Shown: positions 1-11,144 of the stretch, piece by piece
How positions within the stretch are numbered: the stretch's first letter is position 1
Layout: each line of letters opens with the position of its first letter
NCBI GenBank assembly: GCA_013359225.1
Contig: JABWCG010000001.1
Coordinates: forward strand, 561,627-601,517
Source: Candidatus Buchananbacteria bacterium
GTDB lineage: Bacteria > Patescibacteriota > Patescibacteriia > Buchananbacterales > UBA6539
Length of the DNA: 39,891 bases
Reading direction: 5' to 3'
Translations under genes and position numbers: made by a program
Notes under the pieces: model-generated
What the model was told of the DNA's origin: nothing
What the model saw: only the letters and a program-made list of their open reading frames with translations
The model's database searches: none

Positions 1-908
1 AAGAAAAACGCCAATACCGGACCAACCAAAACGTATTTAGTAAATTCCGACCACCACTGCTGGGCGTAACGCATCCCCTGAGGAAAGGCCGACAAAATAT
101 AGGGTAACGGAGAAAGCACTAACAAAAACCACAGCATCACCATACGAGCAACAAACATCACTACCATCACCAAAATCACGATAATAGCAATCATCAACAT
201 AATTACCGCCAAAAAAGCCGTTGCCACTACTGGAATAACATCAATTTCCGCTGTCCAACCTTCACTTTGTGTATTAGCGGCGGCGTTAATCATTTCGTTA
301 ACCTGCAAAATCTGCATCAAATTACCACCACCACCGACTTTCACGAATGCGGCTACAAACGTCATCATAATCACCTGGGCAAAATCCAAAATTAAGCCGG
401 CAATAGTCAAGCTGAAATTGACCAACACCGCCATAATCAACACCTTAGGCAAAAATTTCTTGAAGTTATATGACTCAATTCGTAAAATCGTGCCAATCGC
501 AATCGCTAAAACCACCAGCACAAAAAACAAATTGGATACGTCTCGCACCAAAGTCCAGCCAACGTTAACCGCCTTAGCATTAACAAAATCATTATACTGA
601 ACAATACCAATTAAAATTTTTGATAACACAATCAACGCCCAGCCTTCAACCGTAATAACCGCTCCAACCATCAAACGAATAATTGAAACAAAGAGATTTT
701 CAAATATGTTACCAGCTCCTTCTAGCACACCAGTTACCGCATTACTCACTCCAGCTGAAACTGCACCAACCGGGTCTGACCAAAAACTAGGGCTTTCCTC
801 ATCCTGTGCTAAGACTGGAAGCGCCAAGCTAAAACTCAAACTGAACAGTAGCAGGACACTTAACAGTCTTGGCAGATATTTTTTTAGTTTTCCAATGACT
901 TTAATCAT
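1..908 (-). CDS. VirB6/TrbL-like T4SS membrane protein (C-terminus beyond left edge)
   Basis: Reading leftwards from an ATG at 906-908, 302 codons stay open to the window edge, so the C-terminus is missing. The N-terminus has a hydrophobic signal-like segment (residues 13-34, ending in ALPVLAQ). Hydrophobic stretches follow near 73-104, 126-143, 155-189 and a long one at 224-274 that runs into LLVLSPLPYILSAFP and an aromatic stretch with QQWWSEF. This order, multiple helices then an SPLP-type loop and a WW-containing segment, resembles VirB6/TrbL-type inner-membrane channel proteins of type IV secretion systems, which Patescibacteria commonly carry. It starts 15 bases after the stop of the giant gene, so the two are probably cotranscribed. 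Family call is by pattern; exact subfamily is uncertain. Confidence 0.7.
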   Translation of the reverse strand, partial: MIKVIGKLKKYLPRLLSVLLLFSLSFSLALPVLAQDEESPSFWSDPVGAVSAGVSNAVTGVLEGAGNIFENLFVSIIRLMVGAVITVEGWALIVLSKILIGIVQYNDFVNAKAVNVGWTLVRDVSNLFFVLVVLAIAIGTILRIESYNFKKFLPKVLIMAVLVNFSLTIAGLILDFAQVIMMTFVAAFVKVGGGGNLMQILQVNEMINAAANTQSEGWTAEIDVIPVVATAFLAVIMLMIAIIVILVMVVMFVARMVMLWFLLVLSPLPYILSAFPQGMRYAQQWWSEFTKYVLVGPVLAFF

Positions 909-923
909 TGATTATTTTGGTTT

Positions 924-3900
924 TTATTGCTGAACCGTTATTTCACCAGGCATCGGAATATACTTGTTCAATTGTAAGCCGCCCAACTTCGGATCATCAC
1001 AAGTTGATTCAGGAGCTAGGGTATTTTGAGCGCACGTCTGATCTAAACAGCAGGTTTCTGCGTTCCAGTTGTCGCGAACTTTAATTCTAATCTTACTCTT
1101 ACAGTACCCAGCGCTTGTGCCGTCGGGGTTGGTCGGACAACAAATGTATTTTGAACCAGCGTTAAAGTCTGTGCAACTTTCAGTGGTGTCGCACTGGCCG
1201 GCATCATTACCGATCGAAGCGCAATATCGCTGCATTTCCCAATGGTCATAGGTGTGATAGCTGGTAAACGGATTTTTTTCATTGGGCCGGTCGCGCAACC
1301 TTGAACCGGATACCGCTGTAACATTACCGTCGCCCCAGAAGACGCTATAAGAAACAATTGGCAACTGGTTTGGATCGTCAACCACTGTGAAATCAAGCTG
1401 AATCGATTCAGCGCCTTTCACCACCAAACTCTGCGTCCCGTTGACTTTAATAGTGTCAGGCCTGATTGTCGGGCGTTGGCGGCAAACCTCGCCCTCACCG
1501 CGTGTTGCGCCGTCACAATACCCATATTCCGCAAGGTCAGCTTCCCAATCATCAAAGACATCCCAACCGCTTGTTTGGTTATCGCCCTCAACGTAGTAGT
1601 CATCAGCCTTGGTGTCTGCCGCACCTTCCTGCCAATCCCAGACGCCATAGCTCTTCAAGAAAATATTTTTTAGGCTGTCAGCTCCCTGATGCAATTCGCC
1701 CATTCTGGCCTGATGCGGTTGAGCAATAGAAAGCAAAGGCGGTTCATAGAACAGCGGCTGGCGATAAACGGCCGTTTCCCGGGTATCCCAGTTGCCCGGA
1801 TTTTGCGAATTGGTCGGCGGGACCGCTGAACCAAACGGTTCAAAATCAGAACTTTGATACTGATTACACACTGGATTTAACAAACAGTCGCCATCGGACT
1901 CACACGTAATATTAGTCGGCAATGCCGGATCAACATAATTACATTTATTGTCGTCACAGGTTGCTTCACATTTTTCAAGCTCCGCTTCAAATTTGTCAAA
2001 ATCATACGGCTCATTATATAGATAATACCCCTTGCGGCTGGCCGTATCCGCCAAGACATATTTAGAGCCAGGGAATACCCGCGACAACCAGGCCTTACTA
2101 ATACCGCTGGCATCAACAACCCGAACCAAGCGCTTGCAATAAGTCACGCTTTCATCCGCACTGTAGAATTTGCCAACCATGCCGGTCTGAGTGATCATAC
2201 CGGGATGTTCAAACCGGATAACGCCTCCTAAGATGTCACCGTTAATCTCCGGGATCGGATCGGTTAAATCAGCAATCTGCGAAAATTCATCCCGATCAGT
2301 CACCACCTGGAATACCGAATACGGCCCAAACTTCACCCCAAACCAGCCGGCAAATTCTTCTTGAGACGGGTAATCTATGCCGGAACCGGCATCGGCCGCG
2401 GAAGTAAAGACATCCCAAATATCGTTCCAGTCACCAACATCAAAAGCAAACAGTCCGTCGCTAATCACTTGAAACACCGCCAAAATAATCTGCGGCGCCG
2501 CACCGGCTAACGACGTACTTAATGAAATACCGGAAATTAAACTGTTGATAATAGTAGTATTGTCTGCTAACGGCTCAGTGAATGTGATATAGGTATGAAG
2601 ATATACCCCGATGAAATCAACCGGTAACGCCGACTGAATCAAATCATAGGCCGTTGAAAAATAAGTCACCAAATCCATGGCCGCAGCGCCGCCCATAGCC
2701 ACCGCAATAATACCAACAATTACCGTCAACATCAGCGATACGTCACCGCGAACATAAACTACAACCGGCACCACGCCGTTTTTCTCGCTGTCTTGGGTTC
2801 TAATCTGCATGTCCCAATCACTATAGCCAATCCAGACATTCGGTTCTGCCCAGGCCGGAAGTGATGACATAATCTGATCTCTCAAGGTGTTTCGTAAAGT
2901 CGCCACAAAACCGCTGTCTGACATTTGAGAATCCAAATTAATCAAACCGATACCTTCTAAGAATGATAAGAAAGCATTATTTCTCAAAAATTCCGTCATC
3001 GGGTTAGCCTGACCGCTAATAATCGGATATTGAATATGGAACGACAACTCCTGGCTGTCCATAATAAACGGCCGCTGGTAATACGATGGCGTATAATCGT
3101 AATGAATTTTAACCGTATCAACATACGGGAAGCGATACTGAATCTGGTACTCTTCTGGGATATTAAAGGTTAAAAACTCAGTCGGAGTACCTTTTTCGTC
3201 GTGGAATGATGCGCTGGCTTGCGAAGTGTCAAACGTCGCATAGCTATACCCCTCTTCAATTGCCGGCAAAGTGCCGGTTTCCATACAGTAATAAAGCGGC
3301 GCTGGGATGTCAGGAGCAAAAAATTCATCGTTGCCTTCGCCAGCAATGCTGTCAACCGGCCACCACTGAACACACTGACTCGGGTTAGCCGGGTCAGTAG
3401 TCAAACAATACCCATCACGACCGCTATATAACGTCTTGTCTCGATAGTATCGGCAGGCAAGCGAACTGGCCTCCGGATACACGCGACAGGTGCGGTTAAT
3501 GAAATCGTTACTGACGTCCGTCGGTTCCTGTTGAACTCTTAACACCGGCTGTAAGCTGATCTCATCATATAGCGCGTAACCACTAATATCACACCCAGTT
3601 TCATTTTTGTTATCTCGACAAAAACTAATATCATCATCACCATGGACAGGTGGTGCATCGTTTTGAAGATAAATTTTTAGATTGTTATCATTAGCCTTAA
3701 ACCGATACGTTAAATGCGTCCAATCAGACCCCGCATCAACCGCCAAACAACAAAGCTCACTAGCTTCATCAACCGGATCCTGCTTACACAGTTCATCCTG
3801 ATTAGCCGGGTTCCAGCCTTTAATGCTGTCTTTGGTCAGACAAATTTGTCCGGAAACCACGCGGTCGGCGGCACTGTCTCTGGTACGGCTATCAATGCTT

Positions 3901-6900
3901 TCACTGGAAAGATTAAAGGTATTAATCCAGCCCGACAAAATGTATTCCGCATCTTTTTCAACGTCAATTTCACCGCTTTGCACTTGGTATGAGGTGCTAA
4001 GTTTCAAATATCCACCTTCAATGGCTGAGCGAAGATCATCTTCAACAATATATTTATATGGCTGCCAGCCCTGACTGTCGTCGTAATCGCCAATACTGTT
4101 ATTGATATACGGCGACCAACCGATTGGTTCGCGGCGTTTATCAAAAACCGTCTCAAAGTTACCATTAGTCACTAGTGCTGAGCTTCCTTCTTGGGTCATT
4201 TCGGCATACGGGAAGTAGCCGTGTACAATGTCATTAGCAATCGCGGCATTCGCAAATTGGAATCCGGCCTGACTATAGCCGCTTAAGTTAGAAATTTGTT
4301 CGGTGTCCTGATAGTAATCCGACCGATTATCAATCGTGGGGTTGGCTGGATCAGCAGTAGTAACTAAAATATTGCTGTCGCAGTTGCCGTTTTCGTCCAG
4401 CGAATTACACAGCCCCAGACTGAGACATTCAGTTCGTTCACCACCGTTTTCATCAAAGGTTTTGGCGGCTGATTTGCAATATAACCAGCTTTCACAGGTA
4501 CGGTCTGGCTTGACTTTCAATACTACGTTTGAATCGCACGGCCCGGCACAATCAATAATCGGTAAACCGTTATTCACCGGAATACCACTAGTGTCACCGT
4601 CATAGGTCAGGTACCCAACGTCGTCTTCACCAACATTATAGTTAACCTGGCTGCGATCATTAAACAAGACACATTCATTGTCCAAATCAACCACCCCGTT
4701 ACAGCTCAACTTATCAACCGAATCAGCCAAGACATAATCAACGCCAGCTTTTCTTAAGAAGATTTCCTTAATCTTAGTTTGAGGACTAGACATTTCAAGA
4801 CGGACCTTGCAGTTGCGGGGTTCTGTCAGGGTAAAACGAACTGAATAATTAATTTCACGCTCAGGGAAGTTAGGAATATTGCCAACAGTACGAGTTTCTT
4901 CCTGATAGGCATCGGGCGGAATTCGGAAAGAATCCGCACTCAACGTTTCCACTGAGTGGTCATAAGAAGTAAAACCAGGGCAGTCCACAATTTCAATGCT
5001 GGTGCCGCTTTCTTCGTCCAGACGCTGTTTAGTGGTAATACCAAACACATAAATAGTATCGGCCTCTATGGAAACTGCTTTTTGTTCCAACGTATTAGGT
5101 TGCGCATCCCAACCGTCCGGAACATTATCTTCATTGAAATCTTTATCAAGCATGCCGTTAAACAGCAAGTTCTTGGAAATGGCTGAAGCCGAATCAATAA
5201 ACTGCGTACAGCTGCTAAATTCACCCGGACAAATTCCGGCGTACCAGTGGTCAGACGAGTCGGGTCCCGGATGGACGCCGCCTACCGGTGATTCAGTCAA
5301 CGGACAATCAGGGGTCTGCGAAGATGAGCCAATCTTAAACCAACCGTAACTTGATTGATTTTCAATCTTACGGTACTCACAAGTCCGCGCTCCCGGATTC
5401 TTGAAATAGGTAAAGCCTTTTGAGCTCTGCCATTCCTGACAGCCAACCTCTTCATTGCCACACAAAATTGAATCGTACTTATCCGGATCATTTATAAGAT
5501 ATGCTGTTTGGTAGCCTGAAACAATTTGGCTGGTGTTATCAACAACCGTAATCTGAGGCAAGCCGACTGCCTGACAACCTTTTTGATCCGAACCACATTG
5601 CTGTTCGGGCCGGGTGGTCATATATACCAAATTGTCCGCTGGCACCTTAACGTCGGCGATACCGTCAGAAGCGTTAAAATTCTGTTCAAACGGACTGCTG
5701 GAGTTTTGCGTATCAATCAATGCTTCGCAACCAATCGCTTCTTCACGACACAAACTGGTAAATGATTTCAAATTATGAACTCGATTGTATGAGTCAAAAT
5801 ACTGAGCACAGCCAAGCATAAACTGCGGCGCCTGAATTGGCGGATCAACAAACGGATTGGTGTCGCAGCTACTTGGCGTTTCCCAAGAATTCTTAATGAC
5901 GTACTCGTAATTTTGAACCTCCTTAATTTCAATGTTATCAACAAAGAACCGGTCTTGCGCCACTGATTCTTCGGCCGTATCTTTGTCTGACGAAACTAAC
6001 CGAAGTCGTAAACCGTCCTGAAAAGTATCATAGACAAACGGTCCAAATTTATAATAATTCCAATCTGGCCCAAAAGAAGTCGTACCGACAACGTACCCCG
6101 GACTAAACTGTAACTGAATGTCACTTGCCACGCTGCCGGTGCCGCTCTTGGCCCAGAAACTGATAACGTATGTACGGCCCGGAGTCATATAATTATTCAT
6201 CATGCCGCACTGATCGTCACCTATAGCTATAGTACAATAATCATCCGTGTTGAAATAATCCCGCGCCACACACTCTCCTAACTCCGGATCAAAGCAGTCA
6301 AACAAAGTTTCTTCGTCGCACAACGGCAACGCGTCCGAGCAAGTAACCGGATTATTATCATCACCACCCAAAACTCCCCAAGTGGTAACAACTCGCTGGT
6401 TATATTTATTATTACCGCCCGTATTCTGAACTGTTTCCGGCGCAATTGAGTGGCCCGTAACCGTCAACGCCTCAGAACTGATTGTCCCATAATGCCAACC
6501 ATTCAAATCACCGTCTTCAAAGTTATCAAAGTAAGTTGTAAAAATATTGGCACCAGCATTACCGCGGTACTCACGACAACCAGCAGCATCAGCCGAACAG
6601 CTAATGCCTTCATTAGGAATCGCCTGGTAGACACAGGCGCTGTTTTGAGCGTCCCAACGGCCGTTGCTGAAATTGCAGTTTTCTTCCGCATCTAAATCAG
6701 TTTCACCTAACCGAGTCTTTCTGAACGGATGGCAGTCCAGCGAACATGAAATTGTGTTGTCATAAATACGATATAATGTCTCACCCGTAACAGAAATTAG
6801 CTCTTTACAAAACGGGTTAACTTCCAAATCATCAGCCTCATTACAACACTCCGGCAAGCCGTTGCCGTCAAGCGTTTTATTTGAACACCATTCGTCCGGC

Positions 6901-9900
6901 CAGCGGTCAATTTCCGCTGTGTCAATCGCGTATTTCGGTTGATTATCTTCCGCTGACAAGCTATAAATCTTTAACTGGAAGCCGGTTTCTTCTGAACCTT
7001 GCCAGGCAAAAAAGCTCTGGCAGGAGGCTTCATTTGGTTTTTCGCAAAGGCGCAGATACTTATAATGCTCCAGACCTTCACCACCAAGTGCTACTTCGTC
7101 CAAATTAGTAAATTCATCACATCCGGCTTGACTGGCATTACAAGAAACCGCCGTATCAGGAATAAAGAATTCTAATGACTCCTGGTTTTCAAACAAGGTT
7201 GATGATTGTTTATATGATTCGTAACCGACACATTCAAGCGGACAGTAATCCTGCAATCCGACTACCCCTGGAACGGTGGTGCCGCCGCGTAGCGGTCGAT
7301 AGGCTTCACAGCCAACCTCCTGCGGCTGACAATAGTACGCATAATTGTAGCATTCCGGGGCGTCAATTTGGTGACAACAAAACTGTCCGGTCGGATCGCA
7401 CGCATCTTCGCGCCACAGCATTGTCTCGCCAACACAAAGCGGTTTGGTCACTTCATCTAATACATACGGGCTCGGCAAGCTTGGACTGTATCCCTGACAA
7501 TCAAGCGATGCAGGCGGTTTTTTCAGGTAGATGTCGTTAACCTTGCCGTAATCTTTATAGGCGGTGGTCGTCGGGTTTAAAGCATCAACTTCCTCAACCT
7601 GCAGGCCGTCAAGATATAAGGTCTCCGGATAAAGCGAATTATTATTAAAAGATATTTTGAAATCAAATCCCCTGTCCCTGGTAACGATCGGGTCCATGAC
7701 AATTCGCTGCCACTGGTCATTTAACGTCATGCCTGAACGGCCGTTAAATTTCAGGTGAGAATAATCGTATAAACACTCATCGTTGGGGTTTCCCGTTCCG
7801 GTCGCGGCACTCTGACAAGTCTCATTGCCATTGGGCCAGAAGCAGGCAATGGTGCGATCTAATTTACAAAAACTATCATTAGGTTCAGCATCAGACAAAA
7901 TTTCAGAATACCACCTGGTGCCGTTTTCAGGTTCGGCGATATAATCAGTTTTTGCCCAAAAAGAAACTCGGTAGGTAGTGTTTGGTCTCATGCCGACAAT
8001 CGGCAACGTTTCAAAATCTCGAGCATTAGTCTGGCCGGGATCGTTAGTTAATTTTACACTGTAATTATCAATCGGACTGTCAGCGCTTCGCTCACACTTA
8101 ACCTCGCCGTCACAAGTTTCTGTCGCCGGATGATTTTCGCCACTTGACCATCCCGGTGGAATCTCGCCAACGTCAGTCCAATCTTCAAAACTTGAATTAA
8201 CTACCAAGTTAGTTCCGATGTTTGGCAGCGTTCTGATAAATTTAGAACAACCGCCATCTTCCTGGTTACATGTTTGCGCATCCCGATCAAGATGAAGCTT
8301 GCTTTGATCTTTCTGGACTGAAGCTGCCAACGTTAATCTGACCGGATTAGCAATACAGCTTTCCGAAACTTTGAATTCATCAAACCAGGCCGTGCCACTC
8401 TTGGGGCTGCCATTTACATTAATATTTATTCTGGTGTTACCAAAAGTCTTAAATTCAAACGAGAAGTACTGCCAAGAATTCTTAATTAGGTTTGAGATGT
8501 CAAAAGTGGTAGTTTCCAAAACCGCTCCCGCCTCGTTTAATGCTTCCACCTCCAGCGTAATGGTTCCGGCGTTCAAACGATTGAACACTCGTCCAGACAA
8601 CGTATAAAATTTAAATCCGCTGGCATCATCAACCGGCAAAGAGAAGGAGTCCGATTTTAATTTATGACTGCCGCTTGCCGCCGCCACATAATAGCGGATA
8701 CTGTGGCTACCGGTTCCGGGCGGATACACTTGCTCGGTTGAACCAGTAACGCGCTGCCAGTACTGTTTTTGGTTGGGGTCGGTCACCGACCAGCCTTGAG
8801 CAACATATTTGTTTGCATCTTCGCTCGCCGTATACGGCTGTTCAAAACTGGCATTGGGCAATTGATTTGTCAGACCGTCGCAACTGCTTGAAGTACAAGA
8901 CACCCCGCCATACGGAATCGGCTCGGTACACGATGTCGCAACAACGCACGCCGTACCATTCCACCATTCCGAATTCGGACCACAACTCTGATTTAACGTT
9001 ACCTGCGCCGAAGAACTAGCGTCGGCACAGCTGTAACTGCCTTCAGGAATCACGCAACTGGCAACCAAATTGCAGCCACCGGGGCGGTTACAGGTGGCCA
9101 TAACGCCCTCGCCCGGATCAAGACAGGTCCAGACATCGCTTTTAGCGTTATACTCTTGGCAGTACCACTGGCAGCCGGCATTATCAATATTACAGCCGTT
9201 ATAATCAAGACTATTTTCCAAATAGCTCACGACCTGCCCCGAAGACGATTGAAATGTCTGACAAGTGTTAAAGTAATCTGGACAACTTGAACCCTGCAAA
9301 TTCCAGATTCTTTTTTCTTCAGAACAATACCCATAATACTTGCAGGTACCGTCGTCATTTTCCTCCAAACAAGTTTGATAGTCAGCACAGTATTCGGCAC
9401 GGGCCAGAACTCGGCTGGGTGAAACGTCTAAGTCATCATTATAATCATTGTCCTGGTTGGAATCGTACCCAGGAACGGTGCTCTCGTAGACAATCTTTGG
9501 ACCGTATCCTTCAGCCTTACAAATATGGCTTGGGCTCTTTAAGACCCACTGCGGATCAATTAAGCCGTAATAAACACTGTCAGGGTTTTCAAATTCCGCG
9601 ATCAACTGATTTAAGCTAAAGGTTTTGCCCGGATCAAACTGTTTAACCGCCTTGGCCGCCAATTCCCAGCCAACCGGCACAATCCGGTGAGCCCGCAAAA
9701 TCACAATACTGCGGTATGGGATACCATTGTAGATTGATGAGGGATCATAGTCGGTAAAACCAAACGGTGCGTCGCCGTTAATCAGCCCCTTTTTAATCGC
9801 TTCCTTTAAGGTTAATTCCTGCTCAACCGCCGAGCGAAAACTTTGAGTAATAACACATTCATCCGGTCCGGGATTATCCGGATCAGAACAAAATGCCATT

Positions 9901-11144
9901 CTGGTCAAAACGTCATACTGTTCAGTAACCGTCTGGCCGGCTTCAAATAAACTTAAAAATCTGAGTTCAGCCGCATCACGACCGCCGAACCGCTGCGAAC
10001 CCGACTGTCCGGTGTATAAGTCGTCGTAACTGGAGCCGCCGAAATTGGGCAACCCCGGAAAAGCAAACGGGAAATTAAAGAAGTCCGAACCGTCGTCACC
10101 TGAATCGTCCGCCAAACCTTCTTCAAAAATTCGCTGGAACAGTTTACCAACTAATGTGTTAAGAAAAGTCGCAATCGGATTTAAAACCAAATCGCCAAAT
10201 ACTGCTTTAGAAGCTTCAAGCTCTGACGGGTTATCAACCAGCTGCTTCATCGCCCACTCTTCAACTAATGTTCCAGGAGTTTTGATGATATTAGAAATCT
10301 TTGAAATAATCCCCTTAAATTCGCTTCCCGTTGCCCGACCAAAGACCGCTTCAACTAATTCGCTGGTGGTTTTTTGATAATACTTATTAAAAACTTCTAA
10401 ACCGATGGTGACATCATTATTGCCGGATTGAAATGCAACTTCAAACCGATCCAAAAAATCTTCGTCGCTGACAAATGACTCCCAGTTTTGAACCATCTGA
10501 CTGACGCTACAATCCGGTTTTCGCGGCCGGCTCAAATTACTAATACCGCCGGCCAAACCTAATTTAATACTAAAGTTTGGTTCACAAAGATTAATATTTT
10601 CAACCCAGTTTCCGGCCAAATCATTTAAGAATTCTCCGGCCGCGCCGTCAACTGCGTCCTGCAAGTAAGCCCCCCAGCCTTCCGTGTAAAACAATGGCTG
10701 CTGGCCTTCACCACCGGACGCTAGCCAGGTAGCAGTATCATAGGCAATTTGATTTAATAAATTGTTTAAAGCTTCAATCGCCGCCGCAAAAATCGTATGT
10801 TTCAACACATTGTCGCCTTTTTGTTTAAGCCATTCTTGAATCCACAAACCTTCTCGTTCGGCAAGATTTTCAGCTGCTTCACCACGGTCAGCGGCGCTGT
10901 CTTTTTCGGTTAATCCCTGCTGAGTTGGATCGCTCACCTGAACACCAGCAGCAGAACCGGACGGATTTGATGCCAACACCGGCAATGGATAAAGTACCGC
11001 CGGTACTACCAGCGTTGAAATCATTTGAATAATTACTGCCACGGTGACGGTTTTTTTCAAAACAAAAAACCACTTTGAGGAAGCAACTTTTTCTTCCTGC
11101 AAGTCGGAAACCTCCTGACGTAATGTTTTATCTTGTCTCAACAT
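924..11144 (-). CDS. Giant cysteine-rich modular surface protein (3,406 aa)
   Basis: A single uninterrupted 10.2-kb frame. Residues about 33-57 form one hydrophobic N-terminal anchor or signal. Residues about 540-752 are very Cys-rich (about 20 Cys). At least five regions open with a phrase like N-x-S/N-F-E...GW and end in a phrase like W/L-D-E/G-hydrophobic, typical of jellyroll carbohydrate-binding modules: near residues 757-925, 980-1183, 1535-1738, 1991-2131 and 2324-2528. A C-x5-G-C-x2-aromatic/aliphatic motif recurs eight times between them. Two hydrophobic stretches lie near 2798-2820 and 2870-2900, and a PKD-like segment (VFWGDGN, then HTYDH) near 3261-3300. It shares one base (TAATG) with the upstream gene and is followed by a VirB6-like gene, suggesting an exported part of a T4SS-like surface apparatus. 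The function is unknown; adhesion or host contact is inference. Confidence 0.8.
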   Translation of the reverse strand: MLRQDKTLRQEVSDLQEEKVASSKWFFVLKKTVTVAVIIQMISTLVVPAVLYPLPVLASNPSGSAAGVQVSDPTQQGLTEKDSAADRGEAAENLAEREGLWIQEWLKQKGDNVLKHTIFAAAIEALNNLLNQIAYDTATWLASGGEGQQPLFYTEGWGAYLQDAVDGAAGEFLNDLAGNWVENINLCEPNFSIKLGLAGGISNLSRPRKPDCSVSQMVQNWESFVSDEDFLDRFEVAFQSGNNDVTIGLEVFNKYYQKTTSELVEAVFGRATGSEFKGIISKISNIIKTPGTLVEEWAMKQLVDNPSELEASKAVFGDLVLNPIATFLNTLVGKLFQRIFEEGLADDSGDDGSDFFNFPFAFPGLPNFGGSSYDDLYTGQSGSQRFGGRDAAELRFLSLFEAGQTVTEQYDVLTRMAFCSDPDNPGPDECVITQSFRSAVEQELTLKEAIKKGLINGDAPFGFTDYDPSSIYNGIPYRSIVILRAHRIVPVGWELAAKAVKQFDPGKTFSLNQLIAEFENPDSVYYGLIDPQWVLKSPSHICKAEGYGPKIVYESTVPGYDSNQDNDYNDDLDVSPSRVLARAEYCADYQTCLEENDDGTCKYYGYCSEEKRIWNLQGSSCPDYFNTCQTFQSSSGQVVSYLENSLDYNGCNIDNAGCQWYCQEYNAKSDVWTCLDPGEGVMATCNRPGGCNLVASCVIPEGSYSCADASSSAQVTLNQSCGPNSEWWNGTACVVATSCTEPIPYGGVSCTSSSCDGLTNQLPNASFEQPYTASEDANKYVAQGWSVTDPNQKQYWQRVTGSTEQVYPPGTGSHSIRYYVAAASGSHKLKSDSFSLPVDDASGFKFYTLSGRVFNRLNAGTITLEVEALNEAGAVLETTTFDISNLIKNSWQYFSFEFKTFGNTRININVNGSPKSGTAWFDEFKVSESCIANPVRLTLAASVQKDQSKLHLDRDAQTCNQEDGGCSKFIRTLPNIGTNLVVNSSFEDWTDVGEIPPGWSSGENHPATETCDGEVKCERSADSPIDNYSVKLTNDPGQTNARDFETLPIVGMRPNTTYRVSFWAKTDYIAEPENGTRWYSEILSDAEPNDSFCKLDRTIACFWPNGNETCQSAATGTGNPNDECLYDYSHLKFNGRSGMTLNDQWQRIVMDPIVTRDRGFDFKISFNNNSLYPETLYLDGLQVEEVDALNPTTTAYKDYGKVNDIYLKKPPASLDCQGYSPSLPSPYVLDEVTKPLCVGETMLWREDACDPTGQFCCHQIDAPECYNYAYYCQPQEVGCEAYRPLRGGTTVPGVVGLQDYCPLECVGYESYKQSSTLFENQESLEFFIPDTAVSCNASQAGCDEFTNLDEVALGGEGLEHYKYLRLCEKPNEASCQSFFAWQGSEETGFQLKIYSLSAEDNQPKYAIDTAEIDRWPDEWCSNKTLDGNGLPECCNEADDLEVNPFCKELISVTGETLYRIYDNTISCSLDCHPFRKTRLGETDLDAEENCNFSNGRWDAQNSACVYQAIPNEGISCSADAAGCREYRGNAGANIFTTYFDNFEDGDLNGWHYGTISSEALTVTGHSIAPETVQNTGGNNKYNQRVVTTWGVLGGDDNNPVTCSDALPLCDEETLFDCFDPELGECVARDYFNTDDYCTIAIGDDQCGMMNNYMTPGRTYVISFWAKSGTGSVASDIQLQFSPGYVVGTTSFGPDWNYYKFGPFVYDTFQDGLRLRLVSSDKDTAEESVAQDRFFVDNIEIKEVQNYEYVIKNSWETPSSCDTNPFVDPPIQAPQFMLGCAQYFDSYNRVHNLKSFTSLCREEAIGCEALIDTQNSSSPFEQNFNASDGIADVKVPADNLVYMTTRPEQQCGSDQKGCQAVGLPQITVVDNTSQIVSGYQTAYLINDPDKYDSILCGNEEVGCQEWQSSKGFTYFKNPGARTCEYRKIENQSSYGWFKIGSSSQTPDCPLTESPVGGVHPGPDSSDHWYAGICPGEFSSCTQFIDSASAISKNLLFNGMLDKDFNEDNVPDGWDAQPNTLEQKAVSIEADTIYVFGITTKQRLDEESGTSIEIVDCPGFTSYDHSVETLSADSFRIPPDAYQEETRTVGNIPNFPEREINYSVRFTLTEPRNCKVRLEMSSPQTKIKEIFLRKAGVDYVLADSVDKLSCNGVVDLDNECVLFNDRSQVNYNVGEDDVGYLTYDGDTSGIPVNNGLPIIDCAGPCDSNVVLKVKPDRTCESWLYCKSAAKTFDENGGERTECLSLGLCNSLDENGNCDSNILVTTADPANPTIDNRSDYYQDTEQISNLSGYSQAGFQFANAAIANDIVHGYFPYAEMTQEGSSALVTNGNFETVFDKRREPIGWSPYINNSIGDYDDSQGWQPYKYIVEDDLRSAIEGGYLKLSTSYQVQSGEIDVEKDAEYILSGWINTFNLSSESIDSRTRDSAADRVVSGQICLTKDSIKGWNPANQDELCKQDPVDEASELCCLAVDAGSDWTHLTYRFKANDNNLKIYLQNDAPPVHGDDDISFCRDNKNETGCDISGYALYDEISLQPVLRVQQEPTDVSNDFINRTCRVYPEASSLACRYYRDKTLYSGRDGYCLTTDPANPSQCVQWWPVDSIAGEGNDEFFAPDIPAPLYYCMETGTLPAIEEGYSYATFDTSQASASFHDEKGTPTEFLTFNIPEEYQIQYRFPYVDTVKIHYDYTPSYYQRPFIMDSQELSFHIQYPIISGQANPMTEFLRNNAFLSFLEGIGLINLDSQMSDSGFVATLRNTLRDQIMSSLPAWAEPNVWIGYSDWDMQIRTQDSEKNGVVPVVVYVRGDVSLMLTVIVGIIAVAMGGAAAMDLVTYFSTAYDLIQSALPVDFIGVYLHTYITFTEPLADNTTIINSLISGISLSTSLAGAAPQIILAVFQVISDGLFAFDVGDWNDIWDVFTSAADAGSGIDYPSQEEFAGWFGVKFGPYSVFQVVTDRDEFSQIADLTDPIPEINGDILGGVIRFEHPGMITQTGMVGKFYSADESVTYCKRLVRVVDASGISKAWLSRVFPGSKYVLADTASRKGYYLYNEPYDFDKFEAELEKCEATCDDNKCNYVDPALPTNITCESDGDCLLNPVCNQYQSSDFEPFGSAVPPTNSQNPGNWDTRETAVYRQPLFYEPPLLSIAQPHQARMGELHQGADSLKNIFLKSYGVWDWQEGAADTKADDYYVEGDNQTSGWDVFDDWEADLAEYGYCDGATRGEGEVCRQRPTIRPDTIKVNGTQSLVVKGAESIQLDFTVVDDPNQLPIVSYSVFWGDGNVTAVSGSRLRDRPNEKNPFTSYHTYDHWEMQRYCASIGNDAGQCDTTESCTDFNAGSKYICCPTNPDGTSAGYCKSKIRIKVRDNWNAETCCLDQTCAQNTLAPESTCDDPKLGGLQLNKYIPMPGEITVQQ

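Noticed and set aside
7175-10377. Several plus-strand open frames of 80-121 codons opposite the giant gene (for example 7175-7540, 9287-9619, 10045-10377)
   Set aside because: Their products are low in recognisable structure, they have no promoter or SD, and the minus strand encodes clear protein modules throughout; they are shadows.
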